DNA of 64,000 bases from Chitinilyticum litopenaei DSM 21440 (GTDB taxonomy: Bacteria > Pseudomonadota > Gammaproteobacteria > Burkholderiales > Chitinibacteraceae), in assembly GCF_000428145.1 (NCBI RefSeq), contig NZ_ATZJ01000001.1, forward strand, positions 62,001-126,000, written 5' to 3'. A program made the translations under genes and the position numbers. Below, in pieces: positions 51,119 through 59,376 of this stretch. Within the stretch, counting starts at the first letter, position 1, and every line of letters begins with the position of its first letter. The notes beneath the pieces are model-generated. The model was not told the DNA's origin. It searched no databases and saw nothing but the letters and a program-made list of their open reading frames with translations.

Positions 51119-51167
51119 TGGAATTGGTCTGCAGCCTAATTACTGAAAAGGCTGCAGGCCTATACCC
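51119..51167. repeat. 49-bp dispersed palindromic element between bufA and bufB
   Basis: TGGAATTGGTCTGCAGCC at the left, GAAAAGGCTGCAGGCCTATACCC at the right, 49 bp, with a perfect GCAGCC / GGCTGC stem. It starts 3 bp downstream of the precursor stop codon (51171) on the minus strand and ends 12 bp before the start of bufB. Confidence 0.78.
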
Positions 51168-51170
51168 TGA

Positions 51171-51413
51171 TTACATAGCCTTGAGGGTGCCCTTCATGTC
51201 CAGGCAGGTGCCCTTGGCCACGTACTTCCATTCCTTCGGATCATTGTCCTTGGCGGCCTGGCCGGCGCAGGCATGGCCATTGGCCTTGCAATCGTTCTGG
51301 CCGGCCTTGGCCACGCCGAAACATTTTTCCTTCTCGGCAGCGGCAGCCGTGGTGCTCACACCGGCAGCCAGTACGGATGCCAGCGCAACGCTCAGCAGGG
51401 CAGTCTTGTTCAT
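51171..51413 (-). CDS. DUF2282 bufferin-type RiPP precursor (BufA1-like)
   Basis: An 80-residue exported precursor. Signal peptide MNKTALLSVALASVLAAG, mature start about AEKEKC. Four cysteines follow the bufferin pattern: EKCFGVAKAGQNDC, GHACAG and AKGTCLDM. In the described bufferins, DUF692 enzymes turn two of these cysteines into heterocycles that bind copper in the periplasm. GGAG lies 7 bases before the ATG. It is the first gene of a six-gene operon (precursor, enzyme, partner, DoxX, sigma, anti-sigma). The 65-bp gap to bufB is largely occupied by a hairpin repeat. Confidence 0.92.
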   Translation of the reverse strand: MNKTALLSVALASVLAAGVSTTAAAAEKEKCFGVAKAGQNDCKANGHACAGQAAKDNDPKEWKYVAKGTCLDMKGTLKAM

Positions 51414-51702
51414 GGTGTTCTCCAGATCGTTAGGTAGTGTCGAGGATGAGTCCTCTGAAGCTTGGTCGCGTGCATGGCGGATTTCTGACAGGAAGCCCTC
51501 CAAAAAAAATCCACATTACCGCTGGCGCTGGCGACACCAGGAGAGAGCACCGCCACTGCCAAGCCTGCTACGCACTGCATTGACGTTCTGCCTAAAGGCT
51601 TTTAAGCTGCAAAGCTTACACAAAGCTTTTGTTGCTTGCGTATTTCAACTGCGCTAACCATACCGCACCCAAAAAGCAGGCTCCTCATTACAAGGCAAAC
51701 GC
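51414..51702. other. Promoter region of the bufferin operon and divergent membrane gene
   Basis: About 290 bp between the bufferin precursor (minus) and the membrane protein at 51703 (plus). It must hold the sigma-dependent promoter of the operon. A homopolymer stretch (CCTCCAAAAAAAATCC) lies at ~51498-51514. No -35/-10 pair could be assigned by eye with confidence. Confidence 0.5.
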
Positions 51703-52155
51703 ATGTCCAAACTACTGAGCGGTAATGACGTGACCAAAAAACTGGAAAAGTGGCTACTCATGGTTGCGCTTGGCCATATCGCGGTTGGAGTAGCACTCCC
51801 GTTTGTGGCGTTTTCCAGTGGGTTTGACTTCTACGCAGAAAAACTGCGCATGTCATTCTGGTCCGGCGCACTCATCCCCCCCGAGGCAGAAGCATTTCAA
51901 CGCTGGATTGTGGCGCTATTCGGCCCTACCGTCGCAAGCTGGGGCGTTCTGATGACTTGCCTGGTGCGCGCCGGCATGCGCCAGGCTGATCCCTGGCCCT
52001 GGAATGCCCTTCTTCTTTCGCTACTGGCATGGGCTCCGGCAGATATAGCGATCTCGCTCATGCGCGACTTTTGGCTACACGTCATTGTTGATCTGCTGGT
52101 CGTCGTCGCCATCGCCATACCTGCGCTTGTGCTGCGCGCTCAAAAAACCGCCTGA
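51703..52155 (+). CDS. Hypothetical membrane protein
   Basis: A 150-residue protein with about four membrane helices (WLLMVALGHIAVGVALPFVA, GPTVASWGVLMTCLVRAGM, PWNALLLSLLAWAPADIAI, HVIVDLLVVVAIAIPALV). It starts divergently from the bufferin operon and is followed after 39 bp by a second membrane protein. No family recognised. It could belong to the same stress regulon if the promoter region is shared, which is inference only. Confidence 0.65.
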   Translation: MSKLLSGNDVTKKLEKWLLMVALGHIAVGVALPFVAFSSGFDFYAEKLRMSFWSGALIPPEAEAFQRWIVALFGPTVASWGVLMTCLVRAGMRQADPWPWNALLLSLLAWAPADIAISLMRDFWLHVIVDLLVVVAIAIPALVLRAQKTA

Positions 52156-52194
52156 ACACGCCCTACAATCAATCCAATTGCACAAGGAACGCTC

Positions 52195-52752
52195 ATGGAT
52201 ATCGTCATTTATCTTCTGATCTTTCAAGGCTTGCTGGGTGGGTTTGATGTTTTCTGGAACCACGAGTGGAAAGAAAAACTACCCTCAACGCCAACGGCAG
52301 CACTTGAACAAAAAATCCATGGTGTCCGCGAGCTGCTTTACGCCGTGATTTTTCTCGGTTTGGCGTGGTTTTCCTGGAATGGCGTCTGGGCATGGGTACT
52401 ATTCGTCGTCATTGCAATCGAAATCCTATTGACCGCCTGGGATTTCGTAGAGGAAGACAAGACAAGAAGGCTGAGTCCGGGCGAACGGGTCACGCATCTG
52501 GTGCTGAGCATGTCGGGCGGCGCGTATGTAGCACTGCAGATTCCAGTCTTGCTGGCATGGTCTCGGCTGCCCTCCGGATTGGACAGGGTGGATTACGGCC
52601 TTCAATCCTGGATTTTGAGCATCTTGGGCGCTGGTGTATTGGCTTGGGGCGTAAGAGATCTCTGGAGCGGCATAGCCCTATCCCGCGCAGCGAAATCCAT
52701 GCCCCGCACCTCCACCAGACCTTGCCCGGAGATCACTTCCGCAGCAAGTTAA
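52195..52752 (+). CDS. Hypothetical membrane protein
   Basis: A 185-residue protein with about five membrane helices (IVIYLLIFQGLLGGFDVFWN, ELLYAVIFLGLAWFSWNGVW, VLFVVIAIEILLTAWDFVEE, and others). The FDVFWNHEW and AWDFVEEDKTRRLSPGERVTH loops look conserved and contain acidic and histidine residues that could bind a metal. The last ~20 residues overlap the 3' end of the convergent GST gene. Not assigned to a known family. Confidence 0.65.
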   Translation: MDIVIYLLIFQGLLGGFDVFWNHEWKEKLPSTPTAALEQKIHGVRELLYAVIFLGLAWFSWNGVWAWVLFVVIAIEILLTAWDFVEEDKTRRLSPGERVTHLVLSMSGGAYVALQIPVLLAWSRLPSGLDRVDYGLQSWILSILGAGVLAWGVRDLWSGIALSRAAKSMPRTSTRPCPEITSAAS

Positions 52753-53350
52753 TCCCCGGCATGCCCACATAGCCATCCAGCGCTTCGATGCGCGCCAGCC
52801 AGCGGCATACGGCCGGGTAATCCGTGAGCACCACCTGCCCTTCGGGGCTCAGCGCGAGGTAGGGATAGAGCGCGATGTCGGCAATGCTGAGCGCCGCGCC
52901 GGCCAGCCAGTCCGCGCGGCTCAACCGGGTTTCCAGCACCGCCAGCAGCTGCGCGGTGATCGCCTCGGCGTCGGCCTGCGGCACCGGGCGGCCCCATTTG
53001 TGCAGCAGGCGCAGCGCATTGGGCCCGCGCGTAACCTCGTTGGCGGCGGTGGCGAGCCAGGCAACCACCTCGGCCAGCGCCGCCGGTTCGTCAGGCAGCC
53101 AGTGGCTATTCGTCCCGCCGTAGCGGCGCGCCAGATAGACCAGAATCGCCTGGCTGTCGCGAATCACCACGTCGCCATCGACCAGCACCGGCACCTGGCC
53201 CAGCGGGTTCAGCGCGAGGAATTCCGCCGACTTGTGCTCCTTCGCCGCGCCGTTCACCGCGATGCTTTCATAGGGCAGGCCCAGCAGCGACAACAGCAGG
53301 CGCACCTTGTGGCAATTGCCCGATAGTGCAAATTCGTACAGTTTGATCAT
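52733..53350 (-). CDS. Glutathione S-transferase
   Basis: A 205-residue GST with an N-terminal thioredoxin fold (IKLYEFALSGNCHKVRLLLS, then LNPLGQVPVLVDGDVVIRDSQAILVYLA) and a helical C-domain (LSIADIALYPYLALSPEGQV). The Ser in LSGNCHK is likely the catalytic residue that activates glutathione. Start at 53350 with GGGAG. Function in detoxification is inferred from family. Confidence 0.92.
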   Translation of the reverse strand: MIKLYEFALSGNCHKVRLLLSLLGLPYESIAVNGAAKEHKSAEFLALNPLGQVPVLVDGDVVIRDSQAILVYLARRYGGTNSHWLPDEPAALAEVVAWLATAANEVTRGPNALRLLHKWGRPVPQADAEAITAQLLAVLETRLSRADWLAGAALSIADIALYPYLALSPEGQVVLTDYPAVCRWLARIEALDGYVGMPGINLLRK

Positions 53351-53384
53351 CGTCGTTCTCCCGGCCCGGCGGGCCATTTCCGTT

Positions 53385-53492
53385 CCTGATCAGGTAGCCA
53401 GCTCAGCAACTCGTCATACCGGCGAAAGCCGGTATCCAGAGCGCAGCTTGAACAAGCATTGCCGCTGGATTCCCGCTTTCGCGGGAATAACG
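53385..53492. repeat. dRS3-like doublet with a shared 40-bp leader
   Basis: 53412-53492 repeats the layout of the element at 9374: CGTCATACCGGC..GCCGGTATCCAG and CTGGATTCCCGC..GCGGGAATAACG. The leader CCTGATCAGGTAGCCAGC to ATACCGGCG (53385-53427) matches the piece nested in the CTCTGTG repeat at 18748. Confidence 0.75.
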
Positions 53493-53533
53493 AATTGTTC
53501 TTTGCTGAGATATCTACCTAAGCAGGTCTCTGT

Positions 53534-55156
53534 TTACAGATCCAGCTCCAGCCGCGGCGAGCGGGCGCGCGACACACAGATGCACATCAGCCCGGCGCGT
53601 TCGCGCTCGTTGCGGTTCAGCGCGTTGTCGCGATGCTCGACCTCGCCGGCCAGCACCTTCACCGCGCAGGTGCCGCAATTGCCCACCCCGCAATCGGACA
53701 GGGTATCGACACCGGCCGCCTGCACCGCTGCCAGCACACTCTGGTCAGCGGCAACGGGAATGATGCGCTGTGAACGGCGCAGCACCACCTCGAATGCCGT
53801 GTTTTCGCCGCCGGCCGGCGCGGCAAAGCGCTCGGAATGAATCCGCCCGGCATCGATGCCAATGTGTTCGGCAGTATCACGCACCGCGTCAATCAGGCCA
53901 TTGGGTCCGCACACATACACCCCTTGGGTATCTGTGTTGGCTGCCAGCAGCGCGGCCAGATCCAGCCTTTGCCCTTCCTCGCTGAAATAGCAGTGCAGCT
54001 GCTCGCCCAGCTCGCGGCGCAGGCGGTCACCGTAGGCCATTTCGCGGCGGTTGCGCGCGGCGTAATGCAGCTCGAAATCCTGGCCACGCGCCTTCAGCGT
54101 CTGCGCCATCGCCTTCAGCGGCGTGATGCCGATGCCGCCGGCAATCAGCAGCACCGGCGCCCTGCCCGCCCCACGGTCTGCTTCACTGCCAGCCTCACGA
54201 TCTGCCAGGGCGAAATCGTTCTGCGGCAGTGCGCAGTTCAATGTCATCCCCAACCGATAGTGCTCGTGCACAAAGCGCGAGCCGCCCTCGCCGTCGTCAT
54301 GGCGCAGCACGGCGATTTCATAGATGTCGCGCCGTGCCGGGTTGGAGGCAATCGAATAATGCCGCAGCGCCGGCTGGCCATCGGCCAGCCGCACCGGCAC
54401 TTTCAGATGCGCGCCGGCACTCACCACCGGCAGATCCAGCCCGTCGGGGTGGCGCAATTCAATGGCGCGCACGCGCGGCGTCAGCTGGCGGATGCCACTG
54501 ATTACCAGCGCCAGTTCACCCTCGCCCAGCGCGTCCGGCGTGGCAGACATGGCCGCCGGCGCAGCGCTGCGTGCGCGCAAGTCGGCCAGCTCAGCCTGCA
54601 GCGGCGCCATCAGTTGCTCGATGTCGGCGTCGGTATAGCGCGGCGTAATGTGCTGCGGGCAGTTCCAGTCCCAGGCCTCGACGGTGATCACCATCGCCCG
54701 CTCGATGCGCGCGCGGTAGGCCGGGCTTTCCAGTGCGGCGATCAGCGCCGGATCATCGATCTCGTGCACGATGCGCACCCGCCCCCAGAGTTTCAGCCGG
54801 CGGCGGTTGGGGTAATCCATCAGGATGATGGAAATCTTGTCGTTGGCATTCAGATTGCCGACCGACAGGTATTGCACATTGCCGCGAAAATCGGCAAAGC
54901 CCAGCGTGTGCTCGTCCAGCACCTTCAGAAACCCGGCCGGCCCGCCGCGATGCTGCACATACGGCCAGCCGTCTTCGTTGACCGTGGCCATGTAGAAACT
55001 GTCACGCGCGGCGATGAACTCGGCCTCACGCGGCGTGATTTCGCTGCGGCTGTCCTCGGCCAGCTCGAAGCCCTGATTGCTCTCGCGGCTGTGGTATCGC
55101 GACTGCGCAGCCTTGACGCTGTCGGTAAAGGTAATGGCGGCAAAGGCGCGCGGCAT
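53534..55156 (-). CDS. Fused PNPOx-like, ferredoxin reductase and [2Fe-2S] protein
   Basis: A 540-residue fusion. Residues ~40-180 form a pyridoxamine 5'-phosphate oxidase-like split barrel (YMATVNEDGWPYVQHRGGPA, ISIILMDYPNRRRLKLWGRV). The middle is an FAD/NAD(P) reductase (ALRHYSIASNPARRD, LLIAGGIGITPLKAM, GVYVCGPNGLIDAV). The C-terminal [2Fe-2S] domain has SDCGVGNCGTCAVKV and LMCICVS (CxxxxCxxC...C). The layout is known in flavohemoprotein-like or nitroreductase-type oxidoreductases in proteobacteria; the substrate is unknown. Start at 55156 with AGGAG; 53534 is the TAA-proximal end. Confidence 0.88.
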   Translation of the reverse strand: MPRAFAAITFTDSVKAAQSRYHSRESNQGFELAEDSRSEITPREAEFIAARDSFYMATVNEDGWPYVQHRGGPAGFLKVLDEHTLGFADFRGNVQYLSVGNLNANDKISIILMDYPNRRRLKLWGRVRIVHEIDDPALIAALESPAYRARIERAMVITVEAWDWNCPQHITPRYTDADIEQLMAPLQAELADLRARSAAPAAMSATPDALGEGELALVISGIRQLTPRVRAIELRHPDGLDLPVVSAGAHLKVPVRLADGQPALRHYSIASNPARRDIYEIAVLRHDDGEGGSRFVHEHYRLGMTLNCALPQNDFALADREAGSEADRGAGRAPVLLIAGGIGITPLKAMAQTLKARGQDFELHYAARNRREMAYGDRLRRELGEQLHCYFSEEGQRLDLAALLAANTDTQGVYVCGPNGLIDAVRDTAEHIGIDAGRIHSERFAAPAGGENTAFEVVLRRSQRIIPVAADQSVLAAVQAAGVDTLSDCGVGNCGTCAVKVLAGEVEHRDNALNRNERERAGLMCICVSRARSPRLELDL

Positions 55157-55630
55157 GGCATGTCTCCTGCAAATCCGGCGCCGCAACAGGCAGCACCAGC
55201 GATCAACTGCCGCCAGTGTGCGCCCTGCAGCGAATAAACAGAATCGCCATGCTGATCAATAAATTGTTTCTCGTGTCGCAATAATCAGGCTTATGGAACA
55301 ACTGCGTGCGGGGTAAGAGAAAGTCCTGAGTACGCACGCAATACCACTCGGCAGGGCTGGGTAAAACCAGCGGAGTAAAACGCATTGCCACTCAGGTGCC
55401 ACCACCTGTATCGCAACAGCCAGCGCCGAGCAGGGTTTCGGGCTGTGCGGCTAATGCTCTTTCGCACATTGCAAGATGGCATTTTCCGGAGTTAGGTTGA
55501 ACATCGCCAAGCTTGCAACTGTACTCTGCCAAAATATTGCCCGACTTGAATGGTGGGGTCCTCGATACTTGAAGTAAGTTCGACACATTTTTCTGCATCA
55601 GGCAACCACAATAGGCAGCAGATTAGTGAA
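55157..55630. other. Intergenic region without a convincing gene
   Basis: About 475 bp of somewhat AT-richer DNA between two minus-strand genes. Several small open frames occur (for example 55392-55598, minus), but they lack a ribosome binding site and protein-like composition. It may contain a decayed gene fragment. The P-type ATPase terminates at its right edge. Confidence 0.5.
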
Positions 55631-58357
55631 CTACATGCTGTGCACCCGGAGGTAACGCCAGACCGCTTTTTCCACTTCCACGGCCAGGAATTTCAGCAGG
55701 CCCAGCAGCAGGATCATGCCCCAGGAGGCCCAGTCGAGCGCTTCGGTAAGAAAGAGCGCCTGCAACGGCGGCGCGTAGGTAAACAACAGCTGGAAAACCA
55801 CCAGGATGCCGCTGACCCACAGGGCCACCGGATTGCCCAGCAGCGTTTCGGCGGTGAACGCCGAGCGCGTGAAGTGCCGGACATTGAAAAGGTAGACCAG
55901 CTCGCCGATCACCAGCATGTTCACCGCGGCCGTGCGGGCAGTATTCAGGCTGCTGCCGCGCGCCAGCTCCCATTCGAAAATGCCGAAGGACACGACGATC
56001 ATCAGCAGGCTGACATACACGATGCGCAAGGCCAGCGCGGGGGTGATCAGCGGCTGGCTGGGCGGGCGCGGCCTGTGCATCATGATGCCGTGCTCGGCCG
56101 GCTCGAAGGCCAGCGCCATGGCCAGCGTGACCGCCGTGATCATGTTGATCCACAGGATTTGCCCGGCGGTCACCGGCAGCGCCAGCCCGGCCAGCACCGC
56201 CAGCAGGATGACGCCGGCTTCACCGACATTGGTGGGCAGGATGAACAGCAGCGATTTCTTGATGTTGTCATAGACCACCCGTCCCTCGCGCACGGCGCGG
56301 GCAATGGTGGCGAAATTGTCGTCGGTAAGCACCAGATCGGATGCTTCGCGCGCGGCGTCGGTGCCCTTGTGCCCCATGGCGACGCCGATGTCGGCGGCCT
56401 TGAGCGCCGGCGCGTCGTTGACGCCATCACCGGTCATCGCCACCAGCTCGCCCTGCGCCTGCAGCGCGGCAATCAGGCGCAGCTTGTGTTCGGGGCTGGC
56501 GCGGGCGATCACGTCGGTGGCAGCGGCGGCCCGCTGCAGCGCGGGTTCATCCATGGCGGCGATCATTTCGCCGCTCAGGGTCGGCCCGGCGTGCAGGCCG
56601 AGGCGGATGCCGATGGCTGCAGCGGTGACCGCGTGGTCGCCGGTAATCATCTTCACGCGAATGCCGGCACGCTGGCATTCGGCGACGGCGGCGATGGCCT
56701 CTTCGCGGGGCGGGTCGATCATGCCGACCAGGCCCAGCAGGGTGAATTGCGGACGGATATCGTCCTGGGCAAGCACCACCCGGTCGGCCGGCAGCGTGCA
56801 GTGCGCCAGTGCCAGCACCCGCTCGCCTGCCGCCGCCGCCCCTTCGACGCGCAACTGCCAGGCCGCATGATCGAGCGCTCGCCCGTCCAGTTCCTGCACG
56901 CACAATGCCAGTACCGCTTCGGGTGCGCCCTTGAGCAAGAGCAGGCTGCACGCCTGTTCGTGATCGCGATGCAGCGTCGCCATGTAACGTTGCTGTGCGG
57001 CAAAGGGAATGGCATCGCTGCGCGGGTAGCGCGCCTGCAGCAGTGCGGGCTCCAGCCCGGCCTTGCGGGCCAGCGTCAGCAGCGCCCCCTCGGTCGGATC
57101 ACCCTGCAACTGCCAGCCCAGGCCGGCCTCATGCTGCAGCTGGGCGTCGTTGCACAACAGGGCGCAACGCGCCAGCGCGGCAATGCCAGCATGCTCGAGC
57201 GGATCAAGCACCTGGCCGGCCCGCCGCAAGCCACCTTCAGGCGCGTAGCCCACGCCGCTGACAAGAATGTCCTCGCCAGGCAGCAGCAGCCGTACGGCGG
57301 TCATTTCATTGCGGGTCAGCGTACCGGTTTTGTCGGAGCAGATCACCGTCACCGAGCCCAGCGTTTCCACGGCGGACAAACGGCGGATGATGGCCCGCTT
57401 GCGTGCCATCACCCGCGTGCCGATGGCCAGCACGATGGTCACGACAGCCGGCAGGCCTTCCGGAATGGCGGCCACCGCCAGTCCGACCACGGCAAGGAAG
57501 ATGTCGAGCAGCGGCATCTGGCGCCAGATGTAGCCATAGACGAAGGTGAGAACCGACACCGCCAGAATCCAGAAGGTGATGGCGCGGGCAAACTGGTCGA
57601 GCCGGCGGGTCAGCGGCGTGGCGAGTGTCTGCACCTCGCTGACCATGGCGCCAATGCGGCCGATTTCGGTCGCGGCGCCGCTGCCCACCACCACACCCAG
57701 TCCCTGACCGAATGCAACGATGGTGCCCGAATAGGCCAGGCAGCTGCGATCACCCAGCGCGGCATTGGCCGGTACCGCATGCAGGTGTTTTTCCACCGGC
57801 AGGGATTCGCCGGTCAGCGCCGCCTCGCCGATACTCAGGGTTTTCACCCGCAGCAGCCGCAAGTCGGCCGGCACCCGGTCGCCCGACTCCAGCAATACCA
57901 GATCGCCCGGCACCAGCAGGGCGGCATCGATCTGCCGGCGTTCGCCATCGCGCAGCACCGTGGCCTGCTGTGCCAGCAGCGTGCGCACCGCATCCAGCGC
58001 CCGCTCAGCCTTGCCTTCCTGGATGAATCCGATCACCGCGTTGATCAGCACCACGCCAAAGATCACGCCGGCGTCGACATAGTCCTGCAGGAGCAGCGTC
58101 ATGACGCCCGCCACCAGCAGCACATAGATCAGCGGATTGTGGAACTGCAGCAAGAAGCGCCGCCATGCCGGATTGTGTGGCGCGGCGGGCAGGGTATTCG
58201 GCCCGTGCTGCGCCAGCCGGCGCTGCGCCTCGGCACTGCTCAGTCCCGAGTGTTCGTCACTCGCCAGGATGGCCAGCACCTGCTCGCCCGCCAGCGCATG
58301 CCAGTCATGGGCATTGCCCCTGTCCTGCTCACTGGCTACACCGTTGGCTGCTGTCAT
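55631..58357 (-). CDS. P-type cation-transporting ATPase (P2, Ca/Mg type)
   Basis: A 908-residue pump. N-terminal cation-ATPase domain (GLSSAEAQRRLAQHGPNTLP), actuator with GEAALTGESLPVEK, TM4 AVAAIPEGLPAVVTIVLAIG (the P2-type ion site), phosphorylation motif ICSDKTGTLTRNEMTAV and hinge VAMTGDGVNDAPALKAADIG. About ten membrane helices, and a C-terminal block with two PxxPxxxP-type transmembrane segments. Family members export Ca2+ or Mg2+, some Mn2+. GGAGG lies close before the ATG at 58357; an in-frame start at 58480 is less likely. The IPEGLP motif favours calcium-type ATPases. Confidence 0.93.
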   Translation of the reverse strand: MTAANGVASEQDRGNAHDWHALAGEQVLAILASDEHSGLSSAEAQRRLAQHGPNTLPAAPHNPAWRRFLLQFHNPLIYVLLVAGVMTLLLQDYVDAGVIFGVVLINAVIGFIQEGKAERALDAVRTLLAQQATVLRDGERRQIDAALLVPGDLVLLESGDRVPADLRLLRVKTLSIGEAALTGESLPVEKHLHAVPANAALGDRSCLAYSGTIVAFGQGLGVVVGSGAATEIGRIGAMVSEVQTLATPLTRRLDQFARAITFWILAVSVLTFVYGYIWRQMPLLDIFLAVVGLAVAAIPEGLPAVVTIVLAIGTRVMARKRAIIRRLSAVETLGSVTVICSDKTGTLTRNEMTAVRLLLPGEDILVSGVGYAPEGGLRRAGQVLDPLEHAGIAALARCALLCNDAQLQHEAGLGWQLQGDPTEGALLTLARKAGLEPALLQARYPRSDAIPFAAQQRYMATLHRDHEQACSLLLLKGAPEAVLALCVQELDGRALDHAAWQLRVEGAAAAGERVLALAHCTLPADRVVLAQDDIRPQFTLLGLVGMIDPPREEAIAAVAECQRAGIRVKMITGDHAVTAAAIGIRLGLHAGPTLSGEMIAAMDEPALQRAAAATDVIARASPEHKLRLIAALQAQGELVAMTGDGVNDAPALKAADIGVAMGHKGTDAAREASDLVLTDDNFATIARAVREGRVVYDNIKKSLLFILPTNVGEAGVILLAVLAGLALPVTAGQILWINMITAVTLAMALAFEPAEHGIMMHRPRPPSQPLITPALALRIVYVSLLMIVVSFGIFEWELARGSSLNTARTAAVNMLVIGELVYLFNVRHFTRSAFTAETLLGNPVALWVSGILVVFQLLFTYAPPLQALFLTEALDWASWGMILLLGLLKFLAVEVEKAVWRYLRVHSM

Positions 58358-58569
58358 CCCATCCTCCGCATGGCGGCGGGCCGCCGGCGCGGCGACCCTG
58401 CCCTTGCAGTTTAGGACGAAGCGCTGCACATCCTGCGCTGGGCCGGCGGCAAGGCCGATTTGCGGCTGGCTTACAGCCAATACTTACGTGCAGCCTTGAC
58501 AGCTCCGCCGTTTTCCCCGACTGTAACCGGCCTCGCTGCAAATATTGCAGCCTGTAACAGGAGACGCCC

Positions 58570-59319
58570 GTGCTACGCATCGGACTCATCGGCTTTGGCA
58601 AAGCCGGCAGGGCCGTGGCCGAGGTACTTCAGGAACACCCGGATCTGGATCTGGCCTGGATTGCCCGCCGCTCGCCCCCTCGCCCCACCGATCCCCTTCC
58701 CCATCTGCAGCAAAGCTGCACCAGCCAGACGGATTACGCGCACTTGTTCGATTGCCAGCCGGTCGATGCGCTGATCGATTTCTCCAGCCCGGACAGCATT
58801 GCCCTTTATGGCAGTGCCGCCGCCGCGCGCGGCATCGCCATCGTTTCGGCCAATTCGGCGCACAGCGACGCCCAGCTGGCGCTGGCCCGCGAACTGGGCC
58901 GCAGCACCCGCGTGCTGTGCAGTCCCAACATCACCCTGGGCATCAATTTCCTGCTGATCGCCGCCAAGGCGCTGAAAAAGATCGCGCCCTGGGTCGACAT
59001 TGCCATCGTCGAAGAACATTTTCGCACCAAGCACGAAGTCTCCGGCACCGCCAGACGGCTGGCGCATGCACTGGACGTGGACGAAGCCAGCATCACCTCG
59101 CTGCGACTGGGCGGCGTGGTTGGCCATCATGAGGTGGTGTTCGGTTTTCCGCACCAGACCGTACGTCTGGTGCACGACTCGATCAGCCGCCATGCCTTTG
59201 GCACCGGCGCGGTCTTCGCCCTGCAGCGCCTGCTCACGCAAGCCCCCGGCTTTTACCAGCTGGAGCAGCTGATGCTGCAGCATGTGCTGGCCGAACTGGC
59301 GGATGAGCAGCCAGCCTGA
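58570..59319 (+). CDS. Dihydrodipicolinate reductase-like protein (DapB paralogue)
   Basis: A 249-residue Rossmann reductase starting at a GTG with AGGAG upstream. N-terminal NAD(P)-binding site RIGLIGFGKAGRAVAEVL, middle VDALIDFSSPDSIALYG, and a C-domain with CSPNITLGINFLLIAA and VEEHFRTKHEVSGTARRL. The last block corresponds to the DapB EAHHRHKVDAPSGTA motif, but the second His is Phe and the Asp-Ala-Pro are changed, so lysine-pathway activity is doubtful. It may use a related substrate. Followed after 33 bp by a small RTX-like frame. Confidence 0.75.
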   Translation: MLRIGLIGFGKAGRAVAEVLQEHPDLDLAWIARRSPPRPTDPLPHLQQSCTSQTDYAHLFDCQPVDALIDFSSPDSIALYGSAAAARGIAIVSANSAHSDAQLALARELGRSTRVLCSPNITLGINFLLIAAKALKKIAPWVDIAIVEEHFRTKHEVSGTARRLAHALDVDEASITSLRLGGVVGHHEVVFGFPHQTVRLVHDSISRHAFGTGAVFALQRLLTQAPGFYQLEQLMLQHVLAELADEQPA

Positions 59320-59331
59320 TATACCCAACAC

Positions 59332-59376
59332 GGCATACCTCTCTGCAAGCCGATGACTACATTGGCTGCAGTGACC
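59332..59376. repeat. 49-bp dispersed palindromic element, weak copy
   Basis: GGCATACCTCTCTGCAAGCC at the left and CATTGGCTGCAGTGACC at the right; the AAGCC..GGCTGCA half-stems are kept. It starts 13 bp after the stop of the DapB-like gene and overlaps the start of the next frame. Confidence 0.4.

Noticed and set aside
55392..55598. A 68-codon minus-strand frame
   Set aside because: No ribosome binding site, no recognisable fold and a cysteine-rich low-complexity end; treated as non-coding.
58190..58225. GGGTATTCGG in the P-type ATPase gene as a further 49-bp copy
   Set aside because: The right end ATACCC and the hairpin centre are missing at the expected distance.
55550..58414. A 954-codon open frame on the plus strand
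   Set aside because: Antisense shadow of the P-type ATPase gene, rich in Gln, His and Arg and without recognisable motifs.
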